A DNA stretch of 64,000 nucleotides from Rotaria sordida. Lineage: Eukaryota > Rotifera > Eurotatoria > Philodinida > Philodinidae. Shown here piece by piece: positions 11,497 through 26,000 of this stretch. The stretch lies in NCBI GenBank assembly GCA_905250125.1, contig CAJNOL010000706.1, forward strand, positions 45,684 through 109,683, written 5' to 3'. Below the pieces are notes generated by a model. That model saw only the letters and a program-made list of their open reading frames with translations. It made no database searches and was not told the origin of the DNA. Each line of letters begins with the position of its first letter. Position 1 is the stretch's first letter. The position numbers and the translations under genes are program-made.

Positions 11497-14400
11497 GCTG
11501 TGAATTGGTATGAATAATAAATATATTACACTAGAGAAAACATAATTTTTTGTTTGGTAATTTTATTAATATGATAAATACGAAATAAAAAAAATGAAAA
11601 TATCCCAAAAATTCATACGTGTAAATATGTCAAAAATGTTTTGCATCAACAGCAAAAATAACCTTGTTAGTAACTTAAGCCTCTGATGTTCTTTTTTTTT
11701 ATCTTTTGATATCTTACAAATAAATAAACAAATAAACTTATGTATAAATGTGAAAAAAAACAACAACAACATAAAGAAAGAATAAAAGGATCTAAATATA
11801 TAATTGGGTGTAACTAATGTTTTAAACCAACAAAATTAATTAAAAAATTTTATTAAAAATAACTAATAGGATGAAGAATGTAAATAATTAAAAAATGTAT
11901 CTTAAATAATAAAATATTTCTTTTCAATAGATGTCGTTTTAGTTTTATGTCAGTGGTATTTCAATTGTCTATGATAAATAATTCATTGTTGACATATTTA
12001 ATTCTTATCTTTAATCTTCTTTGATGTTGTCAAGTGGACTTTTGACATGTAATAAAGTCATTTGATAATAATCATGACAAAAAAAACAAACAAAACTATT
12101 GTCTCAAAGAAAATTCCTATTAAATTATAATAAATATCTAAAATAAATTAAATAAGCTCAACATCACATAATTAATCATGAATTATTTTTATTTAAATTA
12201 ATGATCAATTCATATTTCTTAATACTAATTATGATAGAGAATATTTTCTGTTAGATATCATATCTATTCTTTATCTGATATGCAGTTATTAATTAATACG
12301 AAAATTCAATTATACATTGTAATATTTTCATTTTAGTAAATCATTCAGATCATTATTTTTAGATGCTGAATCAACATTAATTCATGTTTATTCTCTTGAC
12401 ATTAGTCGTTGAGATATAATCAGAGAAATATTAAATAAAGTTTGACAAGAAAAATTCTTGGATCAAAATAAAAAAGACTCTTGAAGTTTTTATGGTTGAA
12501 GAACTCTCTGAATATGATTTAAGTATCTTGTAAAAGACATAAATTATTTAATGCACAATATACAAAAATCCATTATGGTAATCTAACCAAGGTACATTCA
12601 ATTATTTACCAATGAATGAAGCATTTTGGCAAATTGAATTTCCTCGTGTTACTGAATCATTTCGTTAACCGCATTTTTTTCTTTCTAATTTACTTGTTGT
12701 ACATGTTGAATAGAATCTTTTTATGATTATCTTGAATTATTGTATTACTATCGTTTATTAAGAAAAGATTTAAATCATATGGAAAATATTTAAAGCAAAT
12801 TTTATTCAAGTTCAATAACAATCCAAATTTTAATCTTGATCATGTTAATTATTTAGTTCTTTTTTTTTTGAACTGTTAGATTTAACTATGAATAATACTT
12901 TAAAATGTTTTCTTTTTCCTTTTTTTGTTTTTTGTTTTAATAAAGAAATATGATATACAAGTTTAACATTTAACAATCTTTTCTCACAAGATCTATTCAA
13001 AGTCAAAATCATATATTTAACTACAATAGAGTATTAGATTTCAAGAGATTTCTTTCGTCCATAACTATAGGTTTAAGTGAGTTGTTTTTGATCAATTTAA
13101 TTGATTTCATAACATAGGTACGTCAAGCAAGTATAAAGGATTTTTTTTCTTCTACTGATAGTAAACAACAATGATTCGGACATATTTATAGTTTTTCTTT
13201 ATACTACTAGTGTAATAAATATTAAAAATAGCAAATCATAAATTTAAGCATCAATTAAATACGTTAGAGAAAATTATAATGTTAACTAATTAGTGGAACT
13301 CAATATTTAATACAAGTTAAAAGAATTAATCGTAAGACTAAGTAATGAAAAAAAAAACCTTGATACAAAATTCAATTGCAAAGAATCAAATTGTTTGTTA
13401 TCTTTTCTTTGCATTTAAAATTAGAGTCCTGAAATTTGATCAGAACAGTGCGAATCAAACTGAATAACTATTTGATGGGATCGTTTACACTGTTGAAAAT
13501 ACATCATAATAATTTTATATTTTATTAATTGTTTCACGAATTGGAAAAAAAAATTTCTTTGGATTAACACAACTCACATATTCATCCTAATATTAACATA
13601 CTTTTGTGTTAATCTCTCGGAAATGTAATAGGATTCGATTTTAGGTGTCACTATAAGGTAATATGTAATAAAATGATGATAAATTGATATGAGGGTGAAT
13701 GAAGATTCATCGATGTATTTTATTAAATGATAAATAGCAAAAAAGATAGGACGAAAAAAAATAGTATGAATAGCCGAAGAAGTAGTTGACTGAAGGTAAC
13801 AGTCAAAAAAGAAGTTTTATAGTAAAATAAAGATGCGTACGATGAAGAAAGAGTTAATGAGAAGAATATGAGTGACAAAGTTAAGACGTGTAATGAAAAA
13901 TAAATTATAACAATGAATATAAGAATTGTAACTAATGAGAAGATGAATAGTAACGATCACAACGAAAAGAGTGCGAGAAAAAAGTATAGGAAACAAAGAA
14001 ACCACAAACATGAATAAATGTATACACTAGTACCGTCAGTTCCCAGAATAGAAAGTCTTGGCTATTTATTTAGTTGGAATGTACCTACTTCCAGCGACTG
14101 TATTATATCTCATTTATGCAGTCTTTAGAAAATTGTTTGAAAAATTATATTTTATTTTTTATAAATGAAAAATAACATAAAAATTTGAAGTTTATTATAA
14201 CGACTACAGAATTCAGCAAATTACTAATAATTATTATCATCAACTGTTCACACTTGATTGAATTTATAAATGTACGAAATCCTCGTAATGTTCAAAAACT
14301 GAGAAATAGAAATTTCTAAATTGTCGATGAACTGTCAACGGAACTATTATAATTCCTAGAGAAAGCGAGCATTGGAAGGATATCCCTACTTTTCGGCAAA

Positions 14401-15898
14401 TTCAATAGTCCGACATCTTCCGTACAACTAATACTAGCTGTAGCTCCGAACAGAAGGTCGGTGTGATACAGAGTTCTTGAGCTCTTCATACACACTAACT
14501 ACCTGCAAGAGTAGGTGTATGCCACATTATAGTCAGCATGCTATCGGATAGGTGATCTGAAATAAACAACCATTAACAGTACCTTGTGGATATGTGTCAA
14601 ACAACCCAATATTCATAAGTTTTGTAAGAATACAATATAAATTGTTAAATGTTTTTGCACAAATGTTTTATTTCGAAAGTAGAGTTTGCTAGATCTTAAT
14701 CGTAATCATTTTGAAATTATCTTTTTCTACGTGTCTCATTGGATGAACAATAGATTCGTTTAGAATATTGTTGTCATTGAATGTTAACACTTCTCTCAAA
14801 CATTGATCTTCAAAGATAACTCATTAATGATTAAAGGTCTTAGCTTCTAATGGGTGAGTCATAATGAATGGTCACACTTTACATTTGAGTTTTGCAGTGT
14901 TTAATACATTTTATAAAAAAAACAAAATATACGTCAAGATGCAACATGCAAAGCTCTATAATACAAAGCTTATTTTATATATATGCATGTTTAATTTTCA
15001 AAATAGACAAAATTCTGTTTGACTAATTTTCGATGCTGTGAACAAGATCGTTTTTGTTGTAATACACGACGAATCCCATTTCTTATTTAATCAATTAATT
15101 AATGAATCAAAGTCCTTAACTTTATTCTATTACATATTATTCAAGATAGTGTCTCACACATAATAATTTAAAACACTGGATCGGAACTGTTTAGTAGTCA
15201 TCTGTGATTGTTTATAAAATGCATGAAATTCTCTTCACATTATACAAATGATTTCTGATATGTATGCAGTGTAGCATTGATTGTCAGTTTGTGTATATGA
15301 AAGAACAACTTCAATATAATTCTTATGTAATAATCTTTCATTAAACTTAAATATAATTGGAAACTTAAAGAAACATTTTTAGAAGCTCCTGAAAACACAT
15401 ATCAATAAGATTCAAATCGGCTATTGACTATCGTCTATCGATATGACTCTTTAATCGAAGATATAAGAAAAAGAATTCGTCGCGAAAAGTGTATATAAAA
15501 AAAATGAGCTTTGTATTGTAGAATTTTTCATCCTGCATTTTATAGTATATTTTGTTTTATTTTTGCTCAATAAACTATGAATTAAAATTGATTTTGTAGA
15601 ATAACGATAAACATTCAATAACTTCTATTTTTAAAGTAATTTATTTATTAATGAATAAAACTATTTGCCATAAATCATCAATTGTTTTAAATATAAAGTT
15701 ATAAAAAAAAACAACAACACTCATATATCGTAATTGATATTCGAATGATCCGTAACATTGACAAAGTTTATTATCGAATAATTGCTATTTGAAATCATTG
15801 TAAAAAAAAAAAAAGAAATGTTGAATGTTTTTTTTTGTACCATAAAACATAAATTAAAGATTTTTATTGATAGACAAAACAGAAAAAAAAACGAATCT
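11497..15898. other. 4.4-kb intergenic desert
   Basis: Very A+T-rich. The only gene-like content I can support is the decayed coding fragment at about 12342-12800. 13660-14020 is purine-rich on the plus strand (GA-rich, few C) but shows no clear repeat. 14320-14560 is locally richer in G+C, with nothing recognisable. Confidence 0.55.
12342..12800 (+). pseudogene. Decayed coding remnant, family unknown
   Basis: Several short stretches read as ordinary protein but are broken by stops and frame changes. In order along the plus strand they are LDAESTLIHVYSLDIS, then VFMVEELSEYDLSIL, then NAQYTKIHYGNLTKVHSI, then YLPMNEAFWQIEFPRVTESFR, then FYDYLELLYYYRLLRKDL. Each ends in a stop or shifts frame, and no splice arrangement restores a frame. 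This is what a dead gene or an old duplicated fragment looks like. I do not recognise the parent. Confidence 0.35.
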
Positions 15899-17866
15899 AT
15901 GCCGAAGCCAAAAAGAACTCGTAGTCGTGCTCGTTCACTTGTTGAACTACTTCAACGAATACAACTTCAAGAACAATCAAATGTACCATCAACAATAAGT
16001 ACAATTGATCAATTATTAAATGATGCTGGTTCATTTGGTTTATATCAAAAAATTCAATTTTTTCTTGTTGGTCTTCTTGCTATATTACCAGCTATGACAG
16101 CATTTAATTATGTATTTATAGCTGCAACACCTGATCATCGTTGTCATTTACCATTAATAAATTTTACTGATACATTTCAAATACAATCAAATGAACATGA
16201 AAATTATATTAATCAATATATTCCATTATCATTAAAAGATCGAAAATGTTATTTAAAATCTATAAATAAAAATTTAATACCATGTTCAAAATGGGTATTT
16301 GATAATACATTTTATAATACAACAATATCAACAGAATGGAATCTTGTTTGTGATCGTCTTCATTTAAAAGGTATAACACAAAATGCTTATATTATAGGTA
16401 CAAGTGGATCATTTTTAACTGGTATTATGTCTGATAAATTAGGACGACGAACAACAATGTATTTACTTATATTAATTTTAGTTATTGTACTTAATTCAAC
16501 ACAAATGATTATGCATTCAAAACTTTCTAATGATAAAAAATTAATTATTTTTACAATAAGTCGATTTTTAACTGGTTTTGCACAAACAACTTATTCAATA
16601 ACATTAGTTTTACTTTTAGAAATGACATCAGCTACAAAACGAGTATTAGCTAGTAATATTCTTTCATATTTCTATACATCAGGTATGATAAAAAATTCTT
16701 TGCAAAAAAAAAAACAAAAAAACAAAAACCAACATCTTCTATGAAATTTTCTATTCATATTAGGTGAATTATTTATAATGCTTATCTATTATTATACACG
16801 TGATTGGTCATTAACAATGTGGATATTAACAATATATGTAATGCCATTTTTATGTTATTATTGGTGTATACCTGAATCAGCTCGTTGGCTTGTATCAACA
16901 GGACAATTATTACAAGCTCGAAAAGTTCTTCATCGTATAGCTTATATAAATCGTCATACATTAGCTAATTCAGAAAAAAAACTTTATGATGATTTACAAC
17001 GTGATGCTCGTAAACGTCCAAAACGTTATTCATATATACATGTTTTAACTAGTTTATTTAAATCATCTGTTATGCGTCAACGTTGTTTAATTATATTTTA
17101 TATAATGATGACAAATTTAATGGTTTATCTTGGTATTGGTATGGGTATAACAACATTAACAAATGATCGTCCATATGGAATATTTCTTTTTTCAATTGTT
17201 GCTGAATTATTTGGTCTTTGTTTATGTCATTTTTGTGCAACAAAATTTGATAGAAAAATTCCATTAATAAGTTTTTTTACTTTATGTTCTTTATCAATAT
17301 TAATAATACCAATAATACATAAACAATATCCATTAATTAGTTTATTATCAGCATTATCAGCTAAATTATTTATATCAGCATCACAAGCATTATCATGGAT
17401 ATATACATCAGAAACATATCCAACTGTTATACGTTCAACTGGTGTTGGTCTTACAGTTAGTATTGCAAGACTTGGTGGTGTATGGGCACCACAAATATCA
17501 TTATTAGCACAATCTGTTTGGTTTCCATTACCATATATTATATTTAGTATATGTTCATTAATTGCAGCATTTTTTGCAATATTTTTACCTGAAACACGAA
17601 CAAAATTAGCTTTACCAGAAACAATAAAACAAGCAGAAAAATCTGATAATAATATTTTAATACCTCAACAAACATTAAATCAATTAATACAATCAGAAAT
17701 AATAATAAATCATAATCAAAAATTACCTATATGTTATGAAGAAGAAGATCATGATACACATATAGAAGATATATCATCTTCAGAACATACGAAATCACAA
17801 GAAGAATGTATATTAATGAATATTCAACAGAAAAATAAAATTGAATGTGAAGAAAATAAAGAATAA
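15899..17866 (+). CDS. SLC22-like organic ion/carnitine transporter (MFS)
   Basis: Two exons, 15899-16682 and 16764-17866, joined in the middle of a Gly codon, give 1887 nt and 628 residues. I chose ATG 15899 because the upstream in-frame extension is A-rich and non-protein-like. After a basic N-terminus comes TM1 (about 57-76). A large extracellular loop with several Cys follows (DHRCHLPLI, RKCYL, IPCSKWVFD), ending in TEWNLVCDR, a hallmark of SLC22 carriers. The TM2-TM3 loop has GIMSDKLGRR, the MFS signature. PESARWLVSTGQ follows TM6, and TSETYPTVIRSTGVG and LPETRTKLALPET mark the C-terminal half. Twelve membrane spans are plausible. It would move organic cations, anions or carnitine across the plasma membrane; substrate cannot be told. 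The tail of about 100 residues is acidic and Gln/Asn-rich. AATAAA follows the stop by about 25 nt. Confidence 0.88.
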
Positions 17867-20401
17867 AAATAATTTCTTTTTTTTTTACAATTAATAAAAA
17901 TTTTTATTTGATTGATTCGTTCTAATGAGAATGTATATTGGTAAAATACTTGAATTCATATTGAATTCACGAGAAGATCTCGGTAAGATTAGAAAAATCC
18001 TATAAGATGCTTGTGCAGTCGTGTTATGATCGTTTTACTGAATTTTCATCTGAAATCTGACGACTCTGAGAAGAAACTTTCATTCGAAAAGAATGTTCCT
18101 TTGTCAAGATATTGAATTTTTAAGTAAAATTGATTTTTATAGCAAATCATCATTTTTTGAAAAAATTAATATCTTGACAAAGGAACATTCTTTTCGGCTG
18201 AAACTTTCTTCTCAGAGTTGTTGAACTTCATGTCAAAATTCAGTAGAACGATCATAACACGGCCTCCAGAGACCCATTAGGAACGAACTTTTAAAGAATT
18301 TTTCTAGTTTTACCGAGATCTTCTTGTGAACATAAACGGCGGATATCAATTCGTGTAGTTCCCTTATGAATCAATAAAATAAATGTTTAGAAAATGAAGT
18401 CAAATGTAGCTTGGCTACATATTAGAATCATTAGGCATTTACTGCCATTTCTTTTAACGGCATGTTATCCGAACATTTTTTTTTGTTTGAGCTTTTGGCT
18501 CAGAACGTATTTTACTAGTACTCTTATAAGATTGCAGGATGATAGAACATATGAAACTTGTTATCAATAATTGATTTTCCATGCGGAAACATCCAATTTT
18601 GTTTTTCAGATCTTTATTAGAAAATGTATTGAAATTTCGAATGATCAATATAAAACTTGCTGTGAATATGTTTAATTAATCTGATGAGGGAAACATATCA
18701 AACTATCGGTGGTCTACTGATGAATAGTTAAAGTTATTTTAATCAAACTTTTACTGAAGATGGAATGATTTGTACTTTCAATGAAAAAACCTGATCATAT
18801 TCGAGTTGAGTTAATAACCTTTAATGCTATACTACTAAGTTTGAAATATGAGCTTTTGATGGCTAGTCTATGCCGTGTTACAACCGTTTTCGATCTTTTG
18901 CAAGGCATATGCCGGGAAATTCAAGTTAAGAAATTTTATCCATAGAGAAATCTCATGAACATCAGAACGATCCAAAAATTTCAGTTTAATAGAATGTATT
19001 AAATGTTGAAGACACTCTATTTTCTGACTGCCTCTTATGACATATGATGGTTTTTTGGATATGCAATATCTTAAGAAGAAAATACTCTTTTAGATTGAAG
19101 TTTCTACAGCATACTAATGGTCATGGCTTGAACAATTTACTAACGACTATTTATCTCGAGTTAGAATTAGTTGTACAGAAGATATCGGGTTACTGAGTCT
19201 GCTACTAGGTAGAGGTATTCTTCCTTCCTAATGGCTGTGAGATTTATCTATAGACAAAATTTCAGGTTAAAATGCCTTAATTTAATTTCCTCCATATTAG
19301 CCTTGCCACAGACTGTAAATGCAGTAAAATAATCATTACGTCACACAGACTAGCCATCAGAAACTCATTAGTTTAGCTTTCATGGTGATAATTCGATCCG
19401 AATGTGATCAGATCTTTTAACTGGCAATACAAACCGTTGCCTTATCGAAGTAAAGTATTTCCGATCAATCCAAAACAAAAAGTTTTAACCTGAAATTTTG
19501 TTTATAAACAGATTTGATAGTCCCAAAAGTTCCAAAAAAAAAACCAAATATGTCGTTCTCGTACTGTAATTTCCTACGGTGAAGCGCTGTGTTTTTTTTT
19601 GGAAATCGAACATCTCAAGAAAGACATATTCATTCTCATTAAAACTTTCAAGTCTATTAAATCTTCCAAGAGAGAAAAATTTTAGGCCAAAACTCAATGT
19701 TTCAGCTTCTGCGGCAATGTCGTATTCTTTACACAAATTTCATAAAAACCACCACAACTCTTCATTAGTAGGTTATTGGTCCGAATCCATGTCAAATTTT
19801 CTTAATTTCACCGACATCTACTTTTAGAAATCCAAAATAACATTCAAGACATCTCATGAAGAAGAAAACAACCAATCAATAATTGAATTATAATTTCTGT
19901 TTTTTTTTTATCATTGCGAATATCTCGTTGTTTATTACTGATGTGTCTTCATTCAACAAAACCACAGCATTGAATACACTCGGCAATCCGAGATTATATG
20001 AAATAAAGAATAGATCATAAATCAAAAGACAAAAAAACTTTTGTCTTGTCTCACAGATAGATAAATGAAATGACGAAAAAAGAAAAAAACAAAAACAACA
20101 AATAAACTTTGATATATGTGCGTTGTTAAATTTATAGGTTTTTATATTTCATATTAGTAGAAGAGAACAGAAAAAAGAAAAAGAGAGAGAGAGAGAGAGA
20201 CAGGAAACAATCGCACACATATATAGAAAAAAAAACGAACAACAAATTTTTTTTGTTTTATATGACTATATGCATATGGGAGACAACACCAAGAGAAAAA
20301 AAAACAAAGACATACACTGTTGAATTATCGCCTGCGATAGTGGAATAAAGTTGATAAATAATAATAATAATAATAATATGGTTTTTTTTTCTTTTTCTCA
20401 T
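17867..20401. other. Intergenic with one fold-back repeat and simple repeats
   Basis: It contains the palindrome at 17964-18330, a (GA)n run near 20184-20200 and a (TAA)n run near 20358-20380. The latter two lie in the 3' flank of the minus-strand SNF2 gene. 18400-19850 has moderately complex sequence with no frame that looks like protein. Confidence 0.55.
17964..18330. repeat. Fold-back element with near-perfect inner arms
   Basis: The inner arms 18063-18113 and 18168-18218 are reverse complements at all but about four of 51 positions (ACTCTGAGAAGAAA... with ...TTTCTTCTCAGAGT). Outer arms continue out to CGAGAAGATCTCGGTAA at 17970 and TTACCGAGATCTTCTTG at 18311. The centre is near 18141-18147. 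The near-perfect inner match suggests it is younger than the other fold-backs in the window. Confidence 0.85.
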
Positions 20402-20502
20402 TTATGTTGTCTTTTTAGTTGATTGAAATATACGACCATTTTGTATTTGATAAACAACATTTTGTTGTTGTTGTTGTTGTTGTTGTTGAGGCTGTTGTGA
20501 TG

Positions 20503-20534
<32 letters not shown>

Positions 20535-23010
20535 GATGAACGAATTTGATAAACAGTACCAGCTGTTGATGATGAACGAGGTTGTTGTTGTGTAAGAAGA
20601 TTTGTCACTGGTGATGTATTTATATTTGATTTATTACTTAAAAGTATGGATCCTGTTGAACGAGAATTATTTGTTGAATTTGGATTAATATAATTAATTA
20701 ATGATAGAACTGATTGTTGATCTAAGGAATTAACAATCCATATTTGTTGTTGTCCATTTGTATTTGATGTTGATGTTGTTGATGAATTTTGTGTTAAACA
20801 TGATAAATTTGAAATTGGTTTTCTTGTTATTGTTGATAATGTTGTTTTAGATTTTGATGAATATATACGATTATTATTATCAAAATCATCATCATCATCA
20901 TCATCATCAAAATCATCAGCAACAAGAAGTGTTGTTGAATCAACACAATCATCATTACTATTATGTCGATTATTATTTATATGAGATGTTGTTTGTTGTT
21001 TTATTAGTCGAGATGGTTTTTGAATTAATGCTGGTGGTGGTGGTGGTGGAAGAGAAGGAGGAGGAGGTGGTGGTGGTAGTGGTAGTGGTGGAGGTTGAAT
21101 ACGACGTCGTCGAAGATTTTCAATTGGAGTTTGAGATGAACGTTTTATGAGAACAGGACGAGGAGTAGAAGGAGGAGGTGGTAGAGGAAGAGGCGGAGGT
21201 GTAGGTGGAAGAATAACCATTGGTGGTGGTGGTGGTTGACTAGCAGCAATAGCAGCTGAACTTTTTTCATGTCGTGCTAATTCATTTGCTATTAAACTAT
21301 TTTGTGCAGCTGAATATGTATAACTATATTTAATTTGTCGTTCTTTATCTAAAGCATATGTATACATCATTTCATCATCTTCTTGTTCTAATTGTCGTTC
21401 TTCTTCTTCTTTTAAAGATTTTAAACGTGATAATTGCCAATCTTTTCGAATTTGTTCAGCATCAAGATGAGTATTTGGAGCAACTTGTGTTAATTGATAT
21501 TCTTGACGATAAGCTTCAACACAACGTAATGCATAACGTTCAATAGGTCGAAGCTTAAAATAAGACGAAAAGAAAAAGAAGATAATAGAAGACGTATTAG
21601 TATATTAATTTTCATCGTATTTCGCCCTAATCTATCAGCATCTTGTTTCTGTAGCAAACAGTCATCGATTCTTCTCACTATTTACGATCGTTTACGGTGT
21701 GCAGATTTGTACTAAGTTATAAATGTAGGTCAACAAGACCAGTCCGGTGCCGATAGGTTGACTTAAAGAGAAGTTATAATGTATGACAGCTCTTCTCATT
21801 AGGCAAAGTCTTGAGTGGCAAACATTTGATCGGGCAGCTATTGACCAATCAGGTGAGTTCTTGACAAAGGCTTTGAAAATGACATTTTGAAGCCATATTT
21901 CATTGAATATTGACTTATAATATGACTATTCGATAGAGAAAATTGTTTTATTTCGATCTATACAAAGTCGAGTTTTATAAATTATTTTGTTCGAAAGTTA
22001 CTGAGGTTTTCTCAGGATCTCGAAATCGACCAAACGACCTCTAACTAAGTTATCATGAATCAGGACAAGCATAATCAATCGTGCTGAGTCGAGTAATAAC
22101 ATTTGTTTTCAGTTTTGAATCTGCTATGTGAGCATTTCACCATTTTTTTTTGCTTGTCTCGTGGGTGGTAATATCGAAAATACTTGCGTGATAGCTTCAA
22201 AACTGAAAACAAACGTTACTATTCGACTCAGCATGGTTGATTATGCCTGTCCTAATCCCTGATAGCTTGGCTAGAGATTGTTTGGTTGATTTTGAGAGCC
22301 TTGGGAAACCTCGTTAACTTCTCAATGAAACAAGCCATAGAGCTCAGTCTTGTGTAGATCAAAAGAAAACAATTTTCTTTATCGTATTGTCCTATTACAA
22401 GTCAAAATTCAATGGGAAATGACTTCAGAATATCGTTTTTGAAATCTCCACCAAGAACTCTCTTGATTGGTTAATAGCTGATTAATCAAATTTCGATTCA
22501 TTTTAATAAAAAAAATATTCGTCTCTTTTTCAACAGTGAAAACCGTAGATCTCTATGAAAAGTTATTGAAAGAATAGTCATCAGCCTTATATTTTGGCGT
22601 CAATAATACTTCTACATAATATCTAATTGATAATTTACTTATGAAGAAAAACTTTAATGAACCTTCCGTCACTAAGAAAAAAAAATCATTTCAATTAATT
22701 CAAACACACTGATGGTATTGAATTATTGTTTAGTGATCTATAGGTCATATTGTTGAAAAAAAAAAAACAAGATCATACTTGTTCATCAAGTGTTTTTAAT
22801 TCTTCTTCAATTTTATTCATTTGTCGTTTTTGTTTTTCAATTAATTGATCTTCATTTAAATCACTTGTTTCATCTTCATTAAATTCATTTAATTCATTTT
22901 TAACTTCTTTATTTAATTCATCAGCTGCACGTCGATCAGTTTCATCTTCAACTGATGCAAGTGCTTCTTCATATTGTGTTAATGTTAAATTATTATCAAG
23001 ATTAGTATTA

Positions 23011-23043
<33 letters not shown>

Positions 23044-26000
23044 GCTGCTCGACTAATATCTAATTGTTGTTGATAAACATTACGTTCACGAACAATATCT
23101 TCTAATGTTGTTGATTGATCAAATAAATCACGTATATTATTTTTTTTAAAATAATTTACATCAAAACTACCACCATCAATTGTTAAATCACCGAGTAAAC
23201 GTTTTTGATTAGCTTTTTTTAATATATTCTCTTCTACTGTATTTTTACTTATAAGCCTATTTAGAATAAGAAAAAAACAAAGAAGAAACAATCATTTCAT
23301 ATAGTGATTAAAAATCATATTTTAATTTTTTTTTTCTGATATCATACCGATAAATATGTACATCTTTAGTTTGTCCAATTCTATGACAACGATCTTGTGC
23401 TTGTGCATCCATTGTTGGATTCCAATCAGAATCATAAAAAATAACTGTATCAGCTCCTGTTAAATTAACACCAATACCACCAGCACGTGTTGATAAAATA
23501 AAAACAAATATTTTTTCATCACTATTAAAACGTTCCATTAACATTTGTCTTTGTACAATTTGTGTTGTACCATCTAATCGTACATATGTATAACCATGAT
23601 AATTTAAAAATAATTCAAGTATATCAAGCATTTTTGTCATTTGTGTAAATATTAAACAACGATGTTTTTCACGTTTTAATTGTGATAAAAGTATATCAAG
23701 TGTTTGTAATTTACCACAATCATATTGTATTAAACGTCGTTCAGGAAATTGTAAAAACATATTTTGTTTTATTTGATTAATTGATGAAAGTACTTGAAAA
23801 TCTGTTGATGATAATACTTCTATTAATGGTTTTTGTTGAATAATTTTATCTCGTCTATTAATACCATTGAGTTGACATAATTCAATAGGTGATGCAATTA
23901 CTTTTATTGTACACATAATAAATCTAGAAAGATTTTTTTTTTATAAATATAATAAATTCCTTTGTTTTGTCTTACTTACCGATCTAATATATCTTGAAAA
24001 TCATTTAATATATCTTTATTTGATTTAATTAATTTTTGAAGTGTATTTGTTGTTGAAAAATAATCTTTAATTGTATTTAATTGTTTATGTACATCATGAC
24101 ATAATGTATATCCACTAAATGTTGTTCGTCTTTGATTATTACATGGACGCATAGCTAATTCAACTTGTGTTAAAACATCTGAACCATATAATGGTCGAGA
24201 TTGACAACGATCTGTATTTAAACGACAAAGTAATTCATAACGAGATAAACGTTCACGTTGACGTTGTTTACAAATTTCAAACTACAAACATTAGCAAAAA
24301 ATAATATTTTCAAACTATTATAAAATCTTTCTAATATGGATAACATAGAGACCGCTTAATAGAACTTATTGGATGCAAAATTCTCGGACCGTACTTTGAT
24401 AATCTCAATGAAAGTCAATTATAAGGTTTTTAATCACAAACGGAACATATGTAAGTTAGTAGAGAAAGATTTACGTACAGGCGAAGGTGGCGTCCTATAT
24501 TAGAATCTTAACGGCACGCAATAGAACTTGATAGAAAAAATCTTCCTCTACTAGCCTACATAGATTTCGTTTTGCGGTTAAAAATCACTGTAACACTTAC
24601 AATGAGTACCGAAATTATTCAACAGAATTTATGCTGTATTTTTTTCGCTGCCGTAAGCGTTAGAAAGAATCCAAATAGAGAAAATTGTTTCCAAAAGAAA
24701 TATAATGAAGTAAAAATGATTACTAGGTTCTCAAAAACAGGGATTTCAGAAAACGAAAAGACTAGCTTTTTTAGTATTTAGTAAGGTACATAGACAAAAA
24801 ATGATTTTTCTATAGGAAATTGAAAAAAATCCAATTCAGACGCTTCAGTAAAATTGCTGTATCTCAGCCACAAAACGTTGCAGACATCTCATTTTGTTCG
24901 TTCTACGTAGTCCGAACGAACTTATATATATATCCTACTAGATGCTAAAAATCTAGTCTTCTAGTTTTCTGGGATTCCTGTTTTTGAAAACATGATAATA
25001 ATTTTGACTTCATTATATTCCTTTTGAAAACAATTTTCTCTATTTGAATTCTTTCCAACAGTTACGCCAACAGAAAAAAAATTTCAACATAAACCTTATT
25101 AAATAATTTTGGTACTCACTATATGTTCGTCTTTTCTAATCGGATAGTCGAGTCAAAGATACGAGATAGGTTTTTTTTTTGTATTCAGTAATCAATGCAT
25201 TCTATAAATTTCTCATACGATTAAAGCATATCGGGTCCGGACCGGAAAGAAATTAAAAATATTTTCGGAGTTTGGCCCCCCGCGCTGATATCTACCTGAC
25301 GATCTCTACGGGGATGTGGCATTCCGCAGTCAGACTATCCCTAGATATTTCACAATATATCTAAAAATTGATGTATTCAACTTACAAAAATATTTTCTGG
25401 TTGAAATTCATCATCAATAAAATCTGCTGGTGTAATCAATTTTATTGATTGACGATTACGTGTAACTAAAAATTTTGAAAAAAAGAATTTTTATGATTAT
25501 AATAAAATTATAATGTTATTTTTTTTTTTATACTTCTAGTTTGTGTATTTGCTTGATACCATAATGAAGTATTTCTATATCGTTCAATAATATCTGAAGT
25601 TAATTGTATAATTTGTCGATTATTATTATTATTATCATCAATATGATTAATTGAATCAAATATCATATCTCTTGTTGCTTGTAAAGTAAATTTAATACGA
25701 AAACAAAGAAATGTATCATTTGGTGGTAAATTAAAATTTAAATATGGATATTTTAAAGAAATTTCATCAATTAATTTTGGTATTTCATAATTAATTATTT
25801 TTTTTTGTATTGTAAATGGTGATATAATTGGTCTTGATTCAAATAAATCTGGATGATTACAAACTTTTCTTAATTGCATAAGTATATTAATAACAGACAT
25901 ATAATGTCCTTGTTGTATAACATCACGTGTTGTTTTACATTGTATAAAATCATCATATAATTGTCGTTGTCGTTTTGATAAATCACACATAATAACATGT

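Noticed and set aside
20854..21150. 98-codon plus-strand frame with His and Val/Glu runs
   Set aside because: Antisense shadow of the proline- and Asp-rich coding region of the SNF2 gene.
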